Part shown: positions 1-9,197 of the stretch, piece by piece | Numbering within the stretch: position 1 is the first letter of the stretch | Layout of the letters: the number at the start of each line of letters is the position of its first letter | NCBI RefSeq assembly: GCF_000013745.1 | Contig: NC_007925.1 | Location: forward strand, 4,650,001 to 4,714,000 | Direction: 5' to 3' | DNA from: Rhodopseudomonas_A palustris_F | GTDB lineage: Bacteria > Pseudomonadota > Alphaproteobacteria > Rhizobiales > Xanthobacteraceae | Length of the DNA: 64,000 nucleotides | Translations under genes and position numbers: made by a program | The notes under the pieces: model-generated | The model's database searches: none | Seen by the model: the letters and a program-made list of their open reading frames with translations, nothing else | Told to the model about the DNA's origin: nothing

Positions 1-136
1 GCTTGGGACGCACCTCGCGCGACGCGGGCCACAGTCGCGTCCCGGCACCGCCGCACATGATCAGCGGAATGATACGTCTCTCAGTCGACGGATTGCCCTC
101 CTGACGGCGGTTATCCCATTTGGAAAGAGATCGCAA
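1..136 (-). CDS. manC: Mannose-1-phosphate guanylyltransferase, N-terminal fragment
   Basis: The minus strand reads IIPLIMCGGAGTRLWPASRE and continues off the left edge. This is the nucleotide-binding signature (GGxGTRLWP) of GDP-mannose pyrophosphorylases, often fused to mannose-6-phosphate isomerase, which make GDP-mannose for polysaccharides. Only about 45 codons are visible. The start is unclear: an in-frame TTG lies at 136, while the first ATG, at 58, would cut into the conserved block. An AGGAGGG tract lies just downstream of the TTG. GDP-mannose supply fits the neighbouring polysaccharide genes. Confidence 0.8.
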   Translation of the reverse strand, partial: MRSLSKWDNRRQEGNPSTERRIIPLIMCGGAGTRLWPASREVRPK

Positions 137-350
137 GAGTGCCGCGGCGATGTACCGGACGGGCCGCCGCCCCCCGTCTGGGTCCCCAGCATCGATCCAT
201 GGCGGGTGACGGCGGCGTCGCCGATCGACGCGGCATGCGCGATGGCTTTCGCGCCTGGCCTGCCGACGCCAGAAGTAGTTGCAGCTCTACGCGCCGATCC
301 GAGCCGCCACGGCAGTCACCGCACGTCCACGGCGCTCGCCGCAGATCGCA

Positions 351-554
351 TCAACCCGCGCTGCCGGACGACAACGGGTATCGCGCGGCAAGGCTTCGCA
401 GCGGCATCGATTGCTCTTCCGCGCTCAGTTCGTGGATTGCGATGACGTACGCATCGATCCGCCCTTGCGTGACTTCGAAGGCTTCGGGGGCCCAAATCTG
501 CGGCTGCGGTCCGGTGGTGCCGCGGACCCATACGAGGCAATGCCGTCGTGCCAT
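351..554 (-). CDS. Small hypothetical protein (67 aa)
   Basis: A short minus-strand frame between the manC fragment and the first glycosyltransferase. The predicted protein is soluble and ordinary in composition, with segments such as VWVRGTTGPQPQIW and IDAYVIAIHELSAEEQ that look like genuine protein. A GGAG lies about 14 nt before the ATG. I recognise no domain. Overlapping frames on both strands (139-567, 316-540) are Arg/Ala-rich and look like shadows. It could still be chance. Confidence 0.4.
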   Translation of the reverse strand: MARRHCLVWVRGTTGPQPQIWAPEAFEVTQGRIDAYVIAIHELSAEEQSMPLRSLAARYPLSSGSAG

Positions 555-641
555 CGCGCTCGCCTAGCTCCGCTTGATGCCGAACGTCATCGCCTCACTC
601 CGAACATGATCGACGCGCATCGCCAGCGAGGCGATGCCCGG

Positions 642-1619
642 TCAGCCCCGGGCCTTTCGCCGCTCGACATAGGCCTCGATTTCCGCGATCAAACGCGCGG
701 TGCTGTCGGGCTGAACCAGACCGCGCTTGATGCGATCGACCAAGAGACCGCGCTTGCCATGAGCCAAAACCTCGCTCACCGCCTCCCGGATCGCCGCCGG
801 CGCGTCATCCGAAATATATCTGACGTCATCGCCGAGCAGTTCCCGCGACCACGGATGCTCGCGCAGCACCAAGGGCGCGCCGGCGAGCCCGGCCTCGATG
901 GCGGAATGGCCCGGAAAATCGACCCCCAGTTCCAGGAACACGTTGCAACTCTGCATGGCCGAGCGAATGATCTCGGAGCCGGGCTGCAGATACGGCAAAA
1001 ATCGAATGTTCTCGGATGCCGCGGCCTTGCATTTCTCGAAGTAGCCGCGATCGCGATAGCCGCCGATGAAGATCAACGGCACGGCGAATTCGTTCAGCGC
1101 TTCGATCGCCTGCAACTGCTGCTTGGCTTCGTCCAGCGCCCCCACCCACAGCACAAATCGATCGACGCCATAGGCGGATCGGAACAGATCGTCCGCGACC
1201 GGTTTGGCGAACGACGGATTGATGCCCGGCTGAACCACGACCAGCTTGGCTTCGTCGACCTTGAAGGTGGCTTTGCAAAGCTCGGCTTCGACGAAGGTTC
1301 TCAGTACGATCAGGTCGGCGAGATCAAAGTGCTCTTGCACCACAGCCAGCGACTCGGGCGCCGGGCTGAAGAAGTTATAATTCGGCAGAAGGATGATGGG
1401 CTTTCCGGAATCCCGAATATTTCTCAGCAATCCCTCGCCACCGCCGACCGCAGAGAAATGCACCACGGCATCGTAATAGCGCAGCGGACGCGAGGTGGGG
1501 CCGTAGAAATCGGCGCGCACGCCGTTTTCGCTCATGTATTCCGCCAGCGACAAAAATTCGGTCTCTCCCCCGCCCGGCGCCAGAAAAGCTTGATGATAGG
1601 TTGTCAACAGTAGCCGCAT
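642..1619 (-). CDS. Glycosyltransferase family 4 (GT-B fold)
   Basis: 325 aa, probably cytoplasmic, adding a sugar to a lipid-linked glycan. The N-terminus (MRLLLTTYHQAFLAPGGGE) carries the PGGGE acceptor-side motif also seen in the glycosyltransferase at 19538-20524, so the two are probably related. The donor half has VLWVGALDEAKQQLQAIEAL and a sugar-nucleotide region ending in SAIEAGLAGAPLVLRE. The usual second Glu of the EX7E pair is not obvious. Transcribed divergently from rfbA across a 275-nt gap. The sugar specificity cannot be read from sequence. Confidence 0.82.
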   Translation of the reverse strand: MRLLLTTYHQAFLAPGGGETEFLSLAEYMSENGVRADFYGPTSRPLRYYDAVVHFSAVGGGEGLLRNIRDSGKPIILLPNYNFFSPAPESLAVVQEHFDLADLIVLRTFVEAELCKATFKVDEAKLVVVQPGINPSFAKPVADDLFRSAYGVDRFVLWVGALDEAKQQLQAIEALNEFAVPLIFIGGYRDRGYFEKCKAAASENIRFLPYLQPGSEIIRSAMQSCNVFLELGVDFPGHSAIEAGLAGAPLVLREHPWSRELLGDDVRYISDDAPAAIREAVSEVLAHGKRGLLVDRIKRGLVQPDSTARLIAEIEAYVERRKARG

Positions 1620-1894
1620 TTCGACAACTCGCAGGCATGAGAAACCGCAAGGACTTAACCCTTTTCGGTCGCCACTGCCAAGGAAGTATTGACGCTCGGA
1701 CCCAGAAAATCTAAGCCTTTCGATTATGCTGGCCCAGAATCTGTCGATCCGCAGGATGGCAATTCCAGGACAGTGACGGATCCGCCTTCGGGGCCAAACC
1801 TGCTAATCTATTCTGAGGTCCGGACGACCTGTCGGGAGCCCTTCCCCGCTTGGAGGGCATCGAGTTGTTTTGTGAACAGTGAGCCGGATCTGAC

Positions 1895-2776
1895 ATGGCA
1901 AAGCCGAAATTCAAGGGCATCATTCTGGCCGGCGGAAGAGGCACGCGACTCTTCCCCGCAACGATTTCGATCAGCAAACAGTTGATCCCGCTTTATGACA
2001 AACCGATGGTGTATTACCCGCTGAGCACGTTGATGCTCGCAGGCGTTCGCGAGGTGATGATCATTTCCACCCCGACCGCGCTTCCGCTTTATCAACAGCT
2101 GTTGGGCACCGGTCACCAGATCGGAATGGAATTCGACTACGCGGTACAGGCCGAAGCGCGGGGACTGGCGGAAGCCTTCGTCATCGGCGAGAAGTTCATC
2201 GGCCGATCGCACGCCGCGTTGGCGCTCGGCGACAACATCTTTCATGGCTCCGGAGTCGGCGACGGGGTGCGCAGCGCGGCCGCGCGCGAGAAGGGCGCCT
2301 CGGTTTTCGCCTATTGGGTGCACGACCCCGAGCGCTACGGCGTCATCGAATTCGACGAGAATGGCAAGTCGCTGTCGATCGAAGAGAAGCCGGCCAAGCC
2401 GAAGAGCAACTACGCGGTGACCGGCTTGTATTTCTACGACAACGACGTTGTCGAGATCGCCAAAGCCGTCAAACCGTCGGAACGCGGCGAACTGGAAATC
2501 ACCGCGGTCAACAACGTCTATCTCGCCAACGGCACCCTCGCCGTCGAGAAACTCGGCCGCGGCGATGCCTGGCTCGACACCGGAACCCACGACACGCTGC
2601 TCGAAGCCAGCCAATTCGTCCAGACCATCGAAAAACGCCAGGGCCAGAAGATCGCGTGCATCGAGGAGGTCGCCTGGCGGATGGGCTTCATCGACGACGA
2701 AGAGCTCGAGCAGCTCGCCCATCCCTTGGTCGCCAGCGGATACGGCAAATATATCCTCAATCTGCTGCGACACTGA
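1895..2776 (+). CDS. rfbA: Glucose-1-phosphate thymidylyltransferase
   Basis: 293 aa, the usual length for RmlA. It makes dTDP-glucose from glucose-1-phosphate and dTTP, the first step to dTDP-L-rhamnose. The N-terminal pyrophosphorylase signature GIILAGGRGTRLFPATISIS (residues about 8-27) is followed by KQLIPLYDKPMVYYPL. Further family blocks are ALGDNIFHG and GDAWLDTGTHDTLLEAS. First gene of an rfbA-rfbB-rfbD run, followed by rfbB after 55 nt. A TTGACG lies at 1690-1695 upstream but no convincing -10 follows it. rfbC is not next to this set but at 28392. Confidence 0.96.
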   Translation: MAKPKFKGIILAGGRGTRLFPATISISKQLIPLYDKPMVYYPLSTLMLAGVREVMIISTPTALPLYQQLLGTGHQIGMEFDYAVQAEARGLAEAFVIGEKFIGRSHAALALGDNIFHGSGVGDGVRSAAAREKGASVFAYWVHDPERYGVIEFDENGKSLSIEEKPAKPKSNYAVTGLYFYDNDVVEIAKAVKPSERGELEITAVNNVYLANGTLAVEKLGRGDAWLDTGTHDTLLEASQFVQTIEKRQGQKIACIEEVAWRMGFIDDEELEQLAHPLVASGYGKYILNLLRH

Positions 2777-2831
2777 CCCCGCATCACGCCCGCCCGCCCC
2801 GGGCATTTCGATCCATCATTCAAGGCGAACC

Positions 2832-3866
2832 ATGAAGAATACGGTCATTATCACGGGGGGCGCCGGTTTCATCGGCTCCGCGCTGTGTCGGCATGTCGTT
2901 TCGTCCACCGACGTCAAGGTCGTCTGCATCGACAAGCTGACCTATGCGGGAACCCGCACGTCCCTGAAGACGCTCGAGGGCAACCCGCGCTTCGTGTTCG
3001 AGCAGCTCGATATATGCGATGCTGCGGCGATGGCCGGCGTGTTCGCCACCCACCAGCCGCGCGGCGTGATCCATCTGGCGGCGGAATCCCATGTCGATCG
3101 CTCGATCGCCTCGGCGGCGCCGTTCATCACCACCAACATCAACGGCACCTTCGTGCTGCTGGAAGCCGCACGCGCCTACCACGGTGCGCTCGCCGCCGCC
3201 GACCGTGACGGTTTCAAGTTTCATCACGTCTCCACCGACGAGGTCTATGGCGCGCTCGGCGAAACCGGCGTGTTCAAGGAAGATACGCCGTATTCGCCGA
3301 ACTCGCCCTATTCGGCGTCGAAGGCGGCGTCGGACCATCTGGTCAATGCCTGGCTGCACACCTACGGGCTGCCGACGGTGACGTCGAACTGCTCGAACAA
3401 TTACGGTCCGCACCAGTTTCCGGAAAAGCTGTTTCCGGTGATGATCCTCAACGGCCTCGAAGGCCGCCCGCTGCCGGTCTACGGACAAGGCGCCAACGTG
3501 CGCGACTGGCTGTTCGTCGAAGACCACGCCCGCGCGCTTTGGACCGTGTTCGACAAGGCCGCCGTCGGCGAGAAATATATGATCGGCGGCCACAGCGAAC
3601 GCCGCAACATCGACGTGGTGCACGGCATCTGCGATCTGCTCACCGAGCTTCGGCCGCGGCCGGACGGCAGCAGCTATCGGTCGTTGATCAGCTTCGTCAC
3701 CGACCGCGCCGGCCACGATTTCCGCTATTCCGTCGATTGCTCCAAGATCGAACGCGAGCTTGGCTGGAAGCCGCAGCACTCGTTCGAGGACGGTCTGCGC
3801 CGCACCGTACAATGGTACATCGACAACGCCTGGTGGTGGCAGCCGTTGCGGCAGAAACACGCCTGA
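2832..3866 (+). CDS. rfbB: dTDP-glucose 4,6-dehydratase
   Basis: 344 aa, extended SDR. It oxidises and dehydrates dTDP-glucose to dTDP-4-keto-6-deoxyglucose with tightly bound NAD. The Rossmann motif GGAGFIGSALC lies at about residues 8-18. The family block HVSTDEVYGALGETG and catalytic YSASK (Tyr about 160, Lys about 164) are present, as is NNYGPHQFPEKL, typical of RmlB. The frame stays open further upstream, but the ATG at 2832 (MKNTVIITGGAGF) places the nucleotide motif correctly. rfbD follows after 19 nt. Confidence 0.96.
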   Translation: MKNTVIITGGAGFIGSALCRHVVSSTDVKVVCIDKLTYAGTRTSLKTLEGNPRFVFEQLDICDAAAMAGVFATHQPRGVIHLAAESHVDRSIASAAPFITTNINGTFVLLEAARAYHGALAAADRDGFKFHHVSTDEVYGALGETGVFKEDTPYSPNSPYSASKAASDHLVNAWLHTYGLPTVTSNCSNNYGPHQFPEKLFPVMILNGLEGRPLPVYGQGANVRDWLFVEDHARALWTVFDKAAVGEKYMIGGHSERRNIDVVHGICDLLTELRPRPDGSSYRSLISFVTDRAGHDFRYSVDCSKIERELGWKPQHSFEDGLRRTVQWYIDNAWWWQPLRQKHA

Positions 3867-3885
3867 GCGACGAAACGAGGCCACC

Positions 3886-4761
3886 ATGCGAATTCTGGTG
3901 ATCGGACGCCACGGACAAGTCGCCACAGCCTTGGCGCGGCTTGGCGCCGGCGTTCACGACGTGACCTGTCTCGGGCATGACGACGTCAACGCCCTGGTGA
4001 AGGCCGAGCTCGACGACGCGGTAACGCGAACCGGCGCCGAGGCGGTCATCAACGCGGCGGCCTACACCGCGGTCGACAAGGCCGAAACCGACCAGGACGC
4101 CGCCTACGCGCTGAACCAGCGGTTGCCGCGGCTGCTCGCGGAAATTTCAGCGGCGCGCGGCGTTCCGTTCATCCATCTGTCGACCGACTACGTGTTCGAC
4201 GGCAGCAAAGCCGCGCCCTATCTGCCGACCGACCCGATCCGTCCGGTGAGCATCTACGGGGCCTCCAAGGCCACCGGCGAGATCGCCGTGCGGGTCGCCA
4301 ATCCGGCCGCGGCGATCCTGCGGACGGCGTGGGTGTACAGCGAGACCGGCAGCAACTTCGTCAAGCGCATGCTCGAACTCGGTGCCGAGCGCGACGAGTT
4401 GCGGATCGTCGACGACCAACTCGGCAATCCCACCTTCGCCGACGATCTCGCGGCCGCCTGCCTGCGGCTCGCCGCGCACCCAGGCCTCCGCGCCGGATCG
4501 GCCGGAGGAATCTACCATTACGCCGGACACGGCGACGTGACCTGGTATGGCTTTGCGCAGGCGATCTTCGCGGAGGCCAGCCGGCGAGGACGCCGCACCC
4601 CGCAGCGGGTGCTGGCGATCACTTCCGATCAATATCCGACCCCGGCCCGCCGCCCGGCCAATTCGCGCCTGGACTGCGCCGCGACCGAGGCCACTTTCAG
4701 CGTCGCTTCACAATCCTGGCGAGATGCTCTAAAGACGTGCCTCGACCGGCTGCTCGCCTGA
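3886..4761 (+). CDS. rfbD: dTDP-4-dehydrorhamnose reductase
   Basis: 291 aa, the last enzyme of dTDP-L-rhamnose synthesis, reducing dTDP-4-keto-L-rhamnose. The N-terminus MRILVIGRHGQVATALARL is the nucleotide-binding start typical of RmlD. Family blocks INAAAYTAVDKAE, LSTDYVFDG and YGASK (Tyr124, Lys128) are intact. The C-terminus RPANSRLDC also matches RmlD. The ATG at 3886 follows an ACGAGG tract. Completes rfbA-B-D; the 3,5-epimerase step would be supplied by rfbC at 28392 or the second RmlC-like gene at 44971. Confidence 0.95.
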   Translation: MRILVIGRHGQVATALARLGAGVHDVTCLGHDDVNALVKAELDDAVTRTGAEAVINAAAYTAVDKAETDQDAAYALNQRLPRLLAEISAARGVPFIHLSTDYVFDGSKAAPYLPTDPIRPVSIYGASKATGEIAVRVANPAAAILRTAWVYSETGSNFVKRMLELGAERDELRIVDDQLGNPTFADDLAAACLRLAAHPGLRAGSAGGIYHYAGHGDVTWYGFAQAIFAEASRRGRRTPQRVLAITSDQYPTPARRPANSRLDCAATEATFSVASQSWRDALKTCLDRLLA

Positions 4762-4871
4762 GTGCAGCCGCCGCGGACAGCCATTCTCGTCACCCTTTGG
4801 CTTTGCCGCCCGCCGTGCGCCAGGCTGAGACGGTTCAGGTCGGCGAGGCCACCCAAGGTTAGACGCGACCG

Positions 4872-5702
4872 ATGCAACGGACTGAAATTGCCATGAGCAG
4901 CAGCGAAATCGCCGTTCTCCGTCCCAAACGGAGCACGAGATTCTCGACTTGGCACTATTTCGACCTGGTGATCACCCTGGCCCACAAAGAGGTCAAGGTC
5001 CGCTACAAGAACAACGTGCTGGGATATCTGTGGTCGCTCGCCAATCCGCTGGCGTCGGCGCTGGTGTTCTATTTCGCCATGCAGGTGGTATTCAAGTCGA
5101 GCATCCCGAACTATCCCTTGTTCCTGATCATCGGGTTGTTTGCCTGGCAATGGTTCAACAACTACCTGATCGGCGCCTGCAGCGTGTTCTTGGCCAACGG
5201 CAGCCTGATCAAAAAGTCGGTGTTTCCGCGCTCGGTGCTGCCGATCGCCCTGAACATCCAGGACGCCTTCCACTTCGTGATGTCGCTGCCGATCACGTTC
5301 TGCTTCATGTATTTCTACCATATTCCGATCGGATCGAGCGTGATCGTCGGGGTCCTGCTGTTGATCCCGGCGCAGTTCCTGTTCCTGCTGGGAATCGGCC
5401 TCGCGGCCTCCTCGATCAACCTGTTCTTTCGCGACATGGAACGGATCATCGCCATCGTGCTGAGCATGATGATGTATCTGTCGCCGGTGCTGTTCCCGAT
5501 CGAAAAGGTGCCGGCGCCCTACAATCACTGGATGAGCTTCAATCCGATGACGCCGCTGATCGAAGCCTGGCGCGGCGTGCTGCTGAAGAACGAGGTGCAG
5601 TGGGGCAACATCGAATTATGCTATATCTATGCCGCGATCGCGCTGGTCATCGGCAGCTTGATCTACCGCAAACTCTCTCCCGGCTTCGCGGAAGTCATCT
5701 AA
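4872..5702 (+). CDS. wzm: O-antigen/polysaccharide ABC exporter permease
   Basis: 276 aa ABC-2 type permease with about six membrane segments. The N-terminal block LVITLAHKEVKVRYKNNVLG and YLWSLANPLASALVFYF are typical of Wzm/TagG proteins. The C-terminus carries PVLFPIEKVP and FNPMTPLIEAWRGVLL, also standard. It should form the inner-membrane channel exporting undecaprenyl-linked polysaccharide. The ATPase follows after 60 nt. I see no Wzx/Wzy pair in the window, so this glycan is probably assembled in the cytoplasm and exported complete. Confidence 0.92.
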   Translation: MQRTEIAMSSSEIAVLRPKRSTRFSTWHYFDLVITLAHKEVKVRYKNNVLGYLWSLANPLASALVFYFAMQVVFKSSIPNYPLFLIIGLFAWQWFNNYLIGACSVFLANGSLIKKSVFPRSVLPIALNIQDAFHFVMSLPITFCFMYFYHIPIGSSVIVGVLLLIPAQFLFLLGIGLAASSINLFFRDMERIIAIVLSMMMYLSPVLFPIEKVPAPYNHWMSFNPMTPLIEAWRGVLLKNEVQWGNIELCYIYAAIALVIGSLIYRKLSPGFAEVI

Positions 5703-5762
5703 TCGCGACGGCGCGCCTGCGGCTCGGGGCCTGGCCAGCCGGTTCAATGCAAAAATAGGGCG

Positions 5763-6503
5763 ATGACTTTGGCAGTCGCAATCAAGTTCGACAACGTCAC
5801 CAAGAGCTATTCGGACCGCACCTTCCTCACCGGCGGCTTGAAAAACTATGTGCTGAACATCTTTTCCGCCAGCAAGTACAAGAAGACCCATCCGGTGCTG
5901 ACGGACATTTCGTTCGAGATCCGGCAAGGCACCACGGTGGGCTTCGTCGGCCGCAACGGCGCGGGAAAGAGCACGCTGCTCGGGCTGATCGCCGGCATCA
6001 TGCGCCCCGACAGCGGCATGGTCAGCGTCACCGGCAGGGTCTCGTCGCTGCTGGAACTCGGCGCCGGGTTCCATCCGGATCTGTCCGGCCGCGAAAACAT
6101 CGATCTTTACGGCGTGGTGCTCGGGTTCTCGCGCGCGGAAATCCGCCGGCGCGCAGACAGCATCATCGCCTTCGCCGAACTCGAAGACCACATCGACACG
6201 CCGATTCGGTTCTATTCCAGCGGCATGCTGGCGCGGCTGGGCTTTGCCGTGGTGTCGCAACTCGATCCGGAAATTCTCTTGGTCGACGAGGTGCTCGCCG
6301 TCGGCGATTTCGCGTTCCAGGCCAAGTGCACCGAGGTGATCAAGCAGTTTCGCGCCTCCGGCGGCACCATCGTGCTGGTGTCGCATTCGGCGGCGGACAT
6401 CACCACCTTGTGCGATCAGGCCTTCCTGATCGAGAACCATAGCATTGCGGCCTCCGGCGATCCGGTCGACGTGATGAACAGGTATCAGCACCTGGGCGCA
6501 TGA
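5763..6503 (+). CDS. wzt: O-antigen/polysaccharide ABC exporter ATPase
   Basis: 246 aa. Walker A GRNGAGKST (about residues 63-71), signature YSSGMLARLGFA (about 150-161) and Walker B ILLVDEVLAVGD are intact, ending with a VLVSHSAADI switch region. It powers the permease encoded just upstream. At this length it lacks the C-terminal carbohydrate-binding domain of long Wzt proteins that recognise a capped chain end, so chain recognition is probably of the short-Wzt type. A 4-nt gap separates it from the next gene, suggesting co-transcription. Confidence 0.93.
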   Translation: MTLAVAIKFDNVTKSYSDRTFLTGGLKNYVLNIFSASKYKKTHPVLTDISFEIRQGTTVGFVGRNGAGKSTLLGLIAGIMRPDSGMVSVTGRVSSLLELGAGFHPDLSGRENIDLYGVVLGFSRAEIRRRADSIIAFAELEDHIDTPIRFYSSGMLARLGFAVVSQLDPEILLVDEVLAVGDFAFQAKCTEVIKQFRASGGTIVLVSHSAADITTLCDQAFLIENHSIAASGDPVDVMNRYQHLGA

Positions 6504-6507
6504 AGCG

Positions 6508-7401
6508 ATGATCGCGATCTACGAGCCGCTGTATCGCCCCGGACAGACCCTCGTCGAGCCGGCGTTCAAGCCGCTTCTGATCACCGACAACAACCGGCCG
6601 GAATGGCGCGAATTCGCCATTCTGGTCGACATGTATCGTCGCGGGCTGCATCGCCAACACCGCTTCACCGGGCTGTTCTCTCCGAAATTCGGCCTGAAGA
6701 CCGGGCTCTCCGGCGCGCAATTCATCGACTTCGTCAACGCCAATGCCGACGCCGAGGTCTGTTTCGTCAATCCGTTTCCGCAGCTCGCCTATATCTCGTT
6801 CAACGTCTGGATGCAGGGGGAGAACGCCCATCCGGGCCTTGTCGCGCGGGCCCAGGCACTGCTCGACGCCTGCGGCATCGCGATCCGGGTTGCCGAGCTG
6901 CCACGGCATGGTCCGGACCTGCTGTGCTACTGCAACTTCTGGGTCGGCACCGAACAATTCTGGGAGGACTATGTCGGGGGCGTGCTGGTGCCGATGGCCG
7001 AATTCCTCGAAGCTCACCCCGAGCACCCGGCCTGCCGCGACGTCCTCAAGACAACGGTTCACATCCCGCCGTCTCCGTTTCTCCCCTTCATTGTTGAACG
7101 ACTGTTCAGCAGCTATCTCTCGCTGACACGATCTCCGCCCCTCGCTCGTGGTTTCCCGACCGATCCACTGCAGTTCTGCCTCAACGATTTCGAACGCCGG
7201 CTCGTCATCCACAATCGCGACCGGATCGACTCGGCAGACCAGACCGGCGTATTTTCAGACGAAGTGAAAAAAGATATGCGGTTCGCTAGCGAGGTCTGGC
7301 AGGATTTCACCCTCGCCTACTATGGTGACCGCCCACATCCGCATTCAGGAGGTTCGTTCCAATCGGTCGGGGCCGGGAGGCCAACTCCGCGAATTACGTA
7401 G
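6508..7401 (+). CDS. Hypothetical protein of the polysaccharide locus
   Basis: 297 aa, starting 4 nt after wzt, so very likely co-transcribed and co-translated. I recognise no named family. The protein looks soluble, rich in Phe/Trp, with blocks such as DAEVCFVNPFPQLAYISFNVW and CNFWVGTEQFWEDYVGGV and a Leu/Phe-rich end. The layout loosely recalls the large hypothetical partners found among polysaccharide glycosyltransferases. The last 25 residues are low-complexity Gly/Pro/His/Arg and may be an extended tail. The gene ends 49 nt from a convergent gene. Confidence 0.75.
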   Translation: MIAIYEPLYRPGQTLVEPAFKPLLITDNNRPEWREFAILVDMYRRGLHRQHRFTGLFSPKFGLKTGLSGAQFIDFVNANADAEVCFVNPFPQLAYISFNVWMQGENAHPGLVARAQALLDACGIAIRVAELPRHGPDLLCYCNFWVGTEQFWEDYVGGVLVPMAEFLEAHPEHPACRDVLKTTVHIPPSPFLPFIVERLFSSYLSLTRSPPLARGFPTDPLQFCLNDFERRLVIHNRDRIDSADQTGVFSDEVKKDMRFASEVWQDFTLAYYGDRPHPHSGGSFQSVGAGRPTPRIT

Positions 7402-7450
7402 TTCGAATAGAGGAAAAGAAAGGCCGCCACGGCTGACAAGTGGTTGGAAG

Positions 7451-8260
7451 CTAGACCGACTTGCCCAGCGGCGGCAACAGCCGACTCTCCCAGAACTCTC
7501 TAGCGTCGGCAAAGCGATACCAAGCATGGCATCCGAACGGATAGTGGCCGCGTGATTGTTGCAGCAAGAAGTTCGGATCATATTCGAATGAGAATCGGTT
7601 AGCGACATCCAGAGGAGCGACTCGAAACGACGGGTCCATCAGCGGCGCAAAAACGCCCCAATATACGTCTTCAGCAAGCATCTTGTGCTCTTTGTAGTTC
7701 GAAGGCGTCAAGTGCTTGCGGAAGCGCAAGAGGCGCATTGCAACGTCGACGTTTCCATCAAACAACCTATCGAAGGCATGACGGAAAGTCGGTCTTCGAT
7801 TCTCCAAATGTTCTATGAAGGCGGACACGCGGCGCAAACTGAACCCGCCATTTCCCGCACCAACCTTGGCGAATGGCCATGGTTCACCGATGTATCGCTC
7901 GATCAGGTCAGGATACCAACTCGCGCCAATGTAATCATACTCGGTTTCACACCACTCAGTCAGTTCATCCCGAAATACAAGTGAATCGAGCTGATAGATC
8001 AGAATATGGCTGTGCTGCGCAAAGCGACGATAGAAAGCAGGAGACAACATCAGGCGATTATATCCAAGCAAACCTTGGAAGCTCTCGTCCGGAAATATCT
8101 CGTTATCCAGCCCCTCGATCGACCAGTCGAGTTGCGCGGGCTTGGCAAGCACGAGGCGATAGCGACCGAGATATTTCTTCAGATGCCGAAGCGACGTCTC
8201 TGCTTCCGGCTCGGTATGTTTGATATGTACCGGAACCACGACAACCGGATTGACTGACAT
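7451..8260 (-). CDS. DUF5672 family protein
   Basis: 269 aa. Matches from memory the DUF5672 pattern found in glycan loci: VVVPVHIK at the N-terminus, SLRHLKKYLGRY, LLGYNRLMLSPAFYRRF, ILIYQLDSLVF, YDYIGASWY, GNGGFSLRRV, AEDVYWG and PFGCHAWYRF. The DSL and ED acidic positions and the GNGGFSLR block resemble GT-A-fold glycosyltransferases, so a transferase role is likely but unproven. Start and stop of the adjacent SDR overlap by one base, indicating a shared operon. GC content is lower than in the rfb genes. Confidence 0.8.
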   Translation of the reverse strand: MSVNPVVVVPVHIKHTEPEAETSLRHLKKYLGRYRLVLAKPAQLDWSIEGLDNEIFPDESFQGLLGYNRLMLSPAFYRRFAQHSHILIYQLDSLVFRDELTEWCETEYDYIGASWYPDLIERYIGEPWPFAKVGAGNGGFSLRRVSAFIEHLENRRPTFRHAFDRLFDGNVDVAMRLLRFRKHLTPSNYKEHKMLAEDVYWGVFAPLMDPSFRVAPLDVANRFSFEYDPNFLLQQSRGHYPFGCHAWYRFADAREFWESRLLPPLGKSV

Positions 8261-9012
8261 TACTGTTGGTTCCAGATCGTCTGCATCAGCCAGGCACGAC
8301 CAGTGATGCCGGACGACTTGTCCGACATCAGAAACGCGACCAGTTCGGCGACTTCTTCAGGGGTGTTGAACCTCTTCAACTCCAGCGGATCAGCGATTTC
8401 GGCCTTGAACGAGGCGGCGTCGCGCCCCATCTCCGCGGCGATGCGAGCGACGTCATTGCCGGTCATTTCGGTGTCGACCCAGCCGGGACACACCGCGTTG
8501 ACCGTGACGCCTTCGCGGCCGAGTTCCTTCGCCCAGCACTTGGTGAGACCGATAAGGCCAAATTTTGAGGCGCAGTACGCACCGTAGCCCGCACGTCCTT
8601 CGACCGATAGCTGTGAGCCGATAGTGACGATCCGGCCCGGGCGGGCGAGACTTGGTAGCAAGCCGCGCATCAGTCGATAAGGCGCTTCGAGGTTTACGGC
8701 CAGCACTTCACGCCAGGGATCATGCTCGCAGTCCGCAAGCGTCGCCGTCGCGCAAATCCCGGCATTGTGGACAATTCCCCACAACGGCTCTCGCCATTTC
8801 GTGACGAAATCCGCCAAAGCTGCATCATCGGCAAGATCGAAAGCAACAACGATGGCATCGGCGTCGACCACAAATCGCTCGGCTCGAAGCCTTGTGGCTG
8901 ACGACTCGCTCTTGGTCACCAGCGCCAACGAAAAGCCGTCCCGCGCCAGCACGCGCGCGATCGAGAGCCCTATACCGCGCCCGGCGCCCGTGATTAGAAC
9001 CCGTCCGGTCAC
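8260..9012 (-). CDS. SDR family oxidoreductase
   Basis: 250 aa classical short-chain dehydrogenase/reductase. The cofactor motif GAGRGIG lies at residues 9-15, HNAG at 82-85, and the catalytic set Ser133, Tyr146, Lys150 (YCASK) is intact. The PG motif VCPGWVDTEM follows. It resembles FabG-type ketoreductases, but its position between a DOIS-like cyclase and a DUF5672 protein suggests action on a sugar or cyclitol ketone. It ends with a one-base overlap onto the next gene. Confidence 0.88.
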   Translation of the reverse strand: MTGRVLITGAGRGIGLSIARVLARDGFSLALVTKSESSATRLRAERFVVDADAIVVAFDLADDAALADFVTKWREPLWGIVHNAGICATATLADCEHDPWREVLAVNLEAPYRLMRGLLPSLARPGRIVTIGSQLSVEGRAGYGAYCASKFGLIGLTKCWAKELGREGVTVNAVCPGWVDTEMTGNDVARIAAEMGRDAASFKAEIADPLELKRFNTPEEVAELVAFLMSDKSSGITGRAWLMQTIWNQQ

Positions 9013-9197
9013 GATTTCCCAGCTATCAAATGTGGATAATGATTGAGGCCCGTATATACGGCAACCTCAGGCCGAGCAACGATCCATTTCCTACCCGGCC
9101 GTTGTTCCAATGACGCGAGATGGTGCTCCCATAGGGGGGGCCGAATGATCGGGACATCGCCGCGCTCAAGAACTCGCGCACGGCGCAGCCCCCCTTA

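Noticed and set aside
279..1613. A 444-codon plus-strand frame opposite the first glycosyltransferase
   Set aside because: It mirrors the minus-strand GT4 gene, has no recognisable domain and has the Arg/Asp/Gln-rich make-up of antisense frames in GC-rich DNA.
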